Below, one piece after another: positions 5,243 to 5,255 of a stretch of 5,255 nucleotides of DNA. The translations under genes were made by a program, and so were the position numbers. The notes under the pieces are model-generated. The model was not told the DNA's origin. It saw only the letters and a list, made by a program, of their open reading frames with translations, and did no database searches. The DNA comes from Pseudomonadota bacterium. GTDB lineage: Bacteria > Pseudomonadota > Alphaproteobacteria > Rhizobiales > Methyloligellaceae. The first letter of the stretch is position 1. Each line of letters starts with the position of its first letter. The DNA lies in the NCBI GenBank assembly GCA_022567275.1, contig JADFHH010000160.1, positions 1-5,255 on the forward strand. The letters are read 5' to 3'.

Positions 5243-5255
5243 CGGATGACCTTTG
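4361..5255 (-). other. Foreign, phage-like segment with repeated GG-[KQ]-V modules
   Basis: This stretch encodes residues 1 to ~294 of the fused ORF and is open at the window edge. Its make-up (Lys/Arg/Glu/Gly/Ser/Thr-rich, GGKV/GGQV motifs separated by charged linkers) resembles structural or accessory proteins of marine-type tailed phages, judged by general character and not by a specific family match. GC is about 55-58% in most sampled 60-base lines and only ~38% in 4381-4440, below the adjoining HIBCH part. No integrase, repeats or attachment site are visible in the part seen. Function not recognised. Confidence 0.5.

Overview
The window looks like alphaproteobacterial chromosome that joins, at its right-hand end, DNA of a different and probably phage-like origin. 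The alphaproteobacterial call rests on three things: a Shemin-pathway (C4) 5-aminolevulinate synthase, a small DUF6898-type protein directly behind it, and an LdtR-type MarR regulator next to an L,D-transpeptidase, a pairing known from Hyphomicrobiales/Rhizobiales such as 'Candidatus Liberibacter'. All genes lie on the minus strand, so transcription runs from right to left.

In order of transcription: (i) 5255-3818 is one open frame made of two unrelated halves. The first ~290 codons are a low-complexity, basic, Gly-Gly-rich protein of phage-like character. The last ~178 codons are the C-terminal part of a 3-hydroxyisobutyryl-CoA hydrolase whose catalytic N-terminal half is missing. The join lies near 4343-4375, where base composition also changes. 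(ii) 3699-3193 is ldtR, with an inverted repeat and an extra half-site upstream and a strong intrinsic terminator downstream. (iii) 2969-1671 is a secreted L,D-transpeptidase (peptidoglycan-binding domain plus YkuD domain). Its leader contains repeats, a small hairpin and a start-stop codon pair just before the start codon. (iv) 1527-316 is hemA, with a candidate sigma70-type promoter overlapped by a palindrome. (v) 344-27 is a DUF6898-like small protein that overlaps the end of hemA and is probably translationally coupled to it.

Functionally, ldtR and the transpeptidase form a regulator/target pair for envelope remodelling, and hemA makes the first committed haem precursor. The terminator after ldtR and the separate promoter-like region before hemA suggest several short transcripts, not one long operon. 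No RNA genes, CRISPR arrays, insertion-sequence ends or tRNA attachment sites were seen. The least ordinary part is the fused ORF, which is either a real recombination/integration scar or an assembly join. The sequence alone cannot decide between these.
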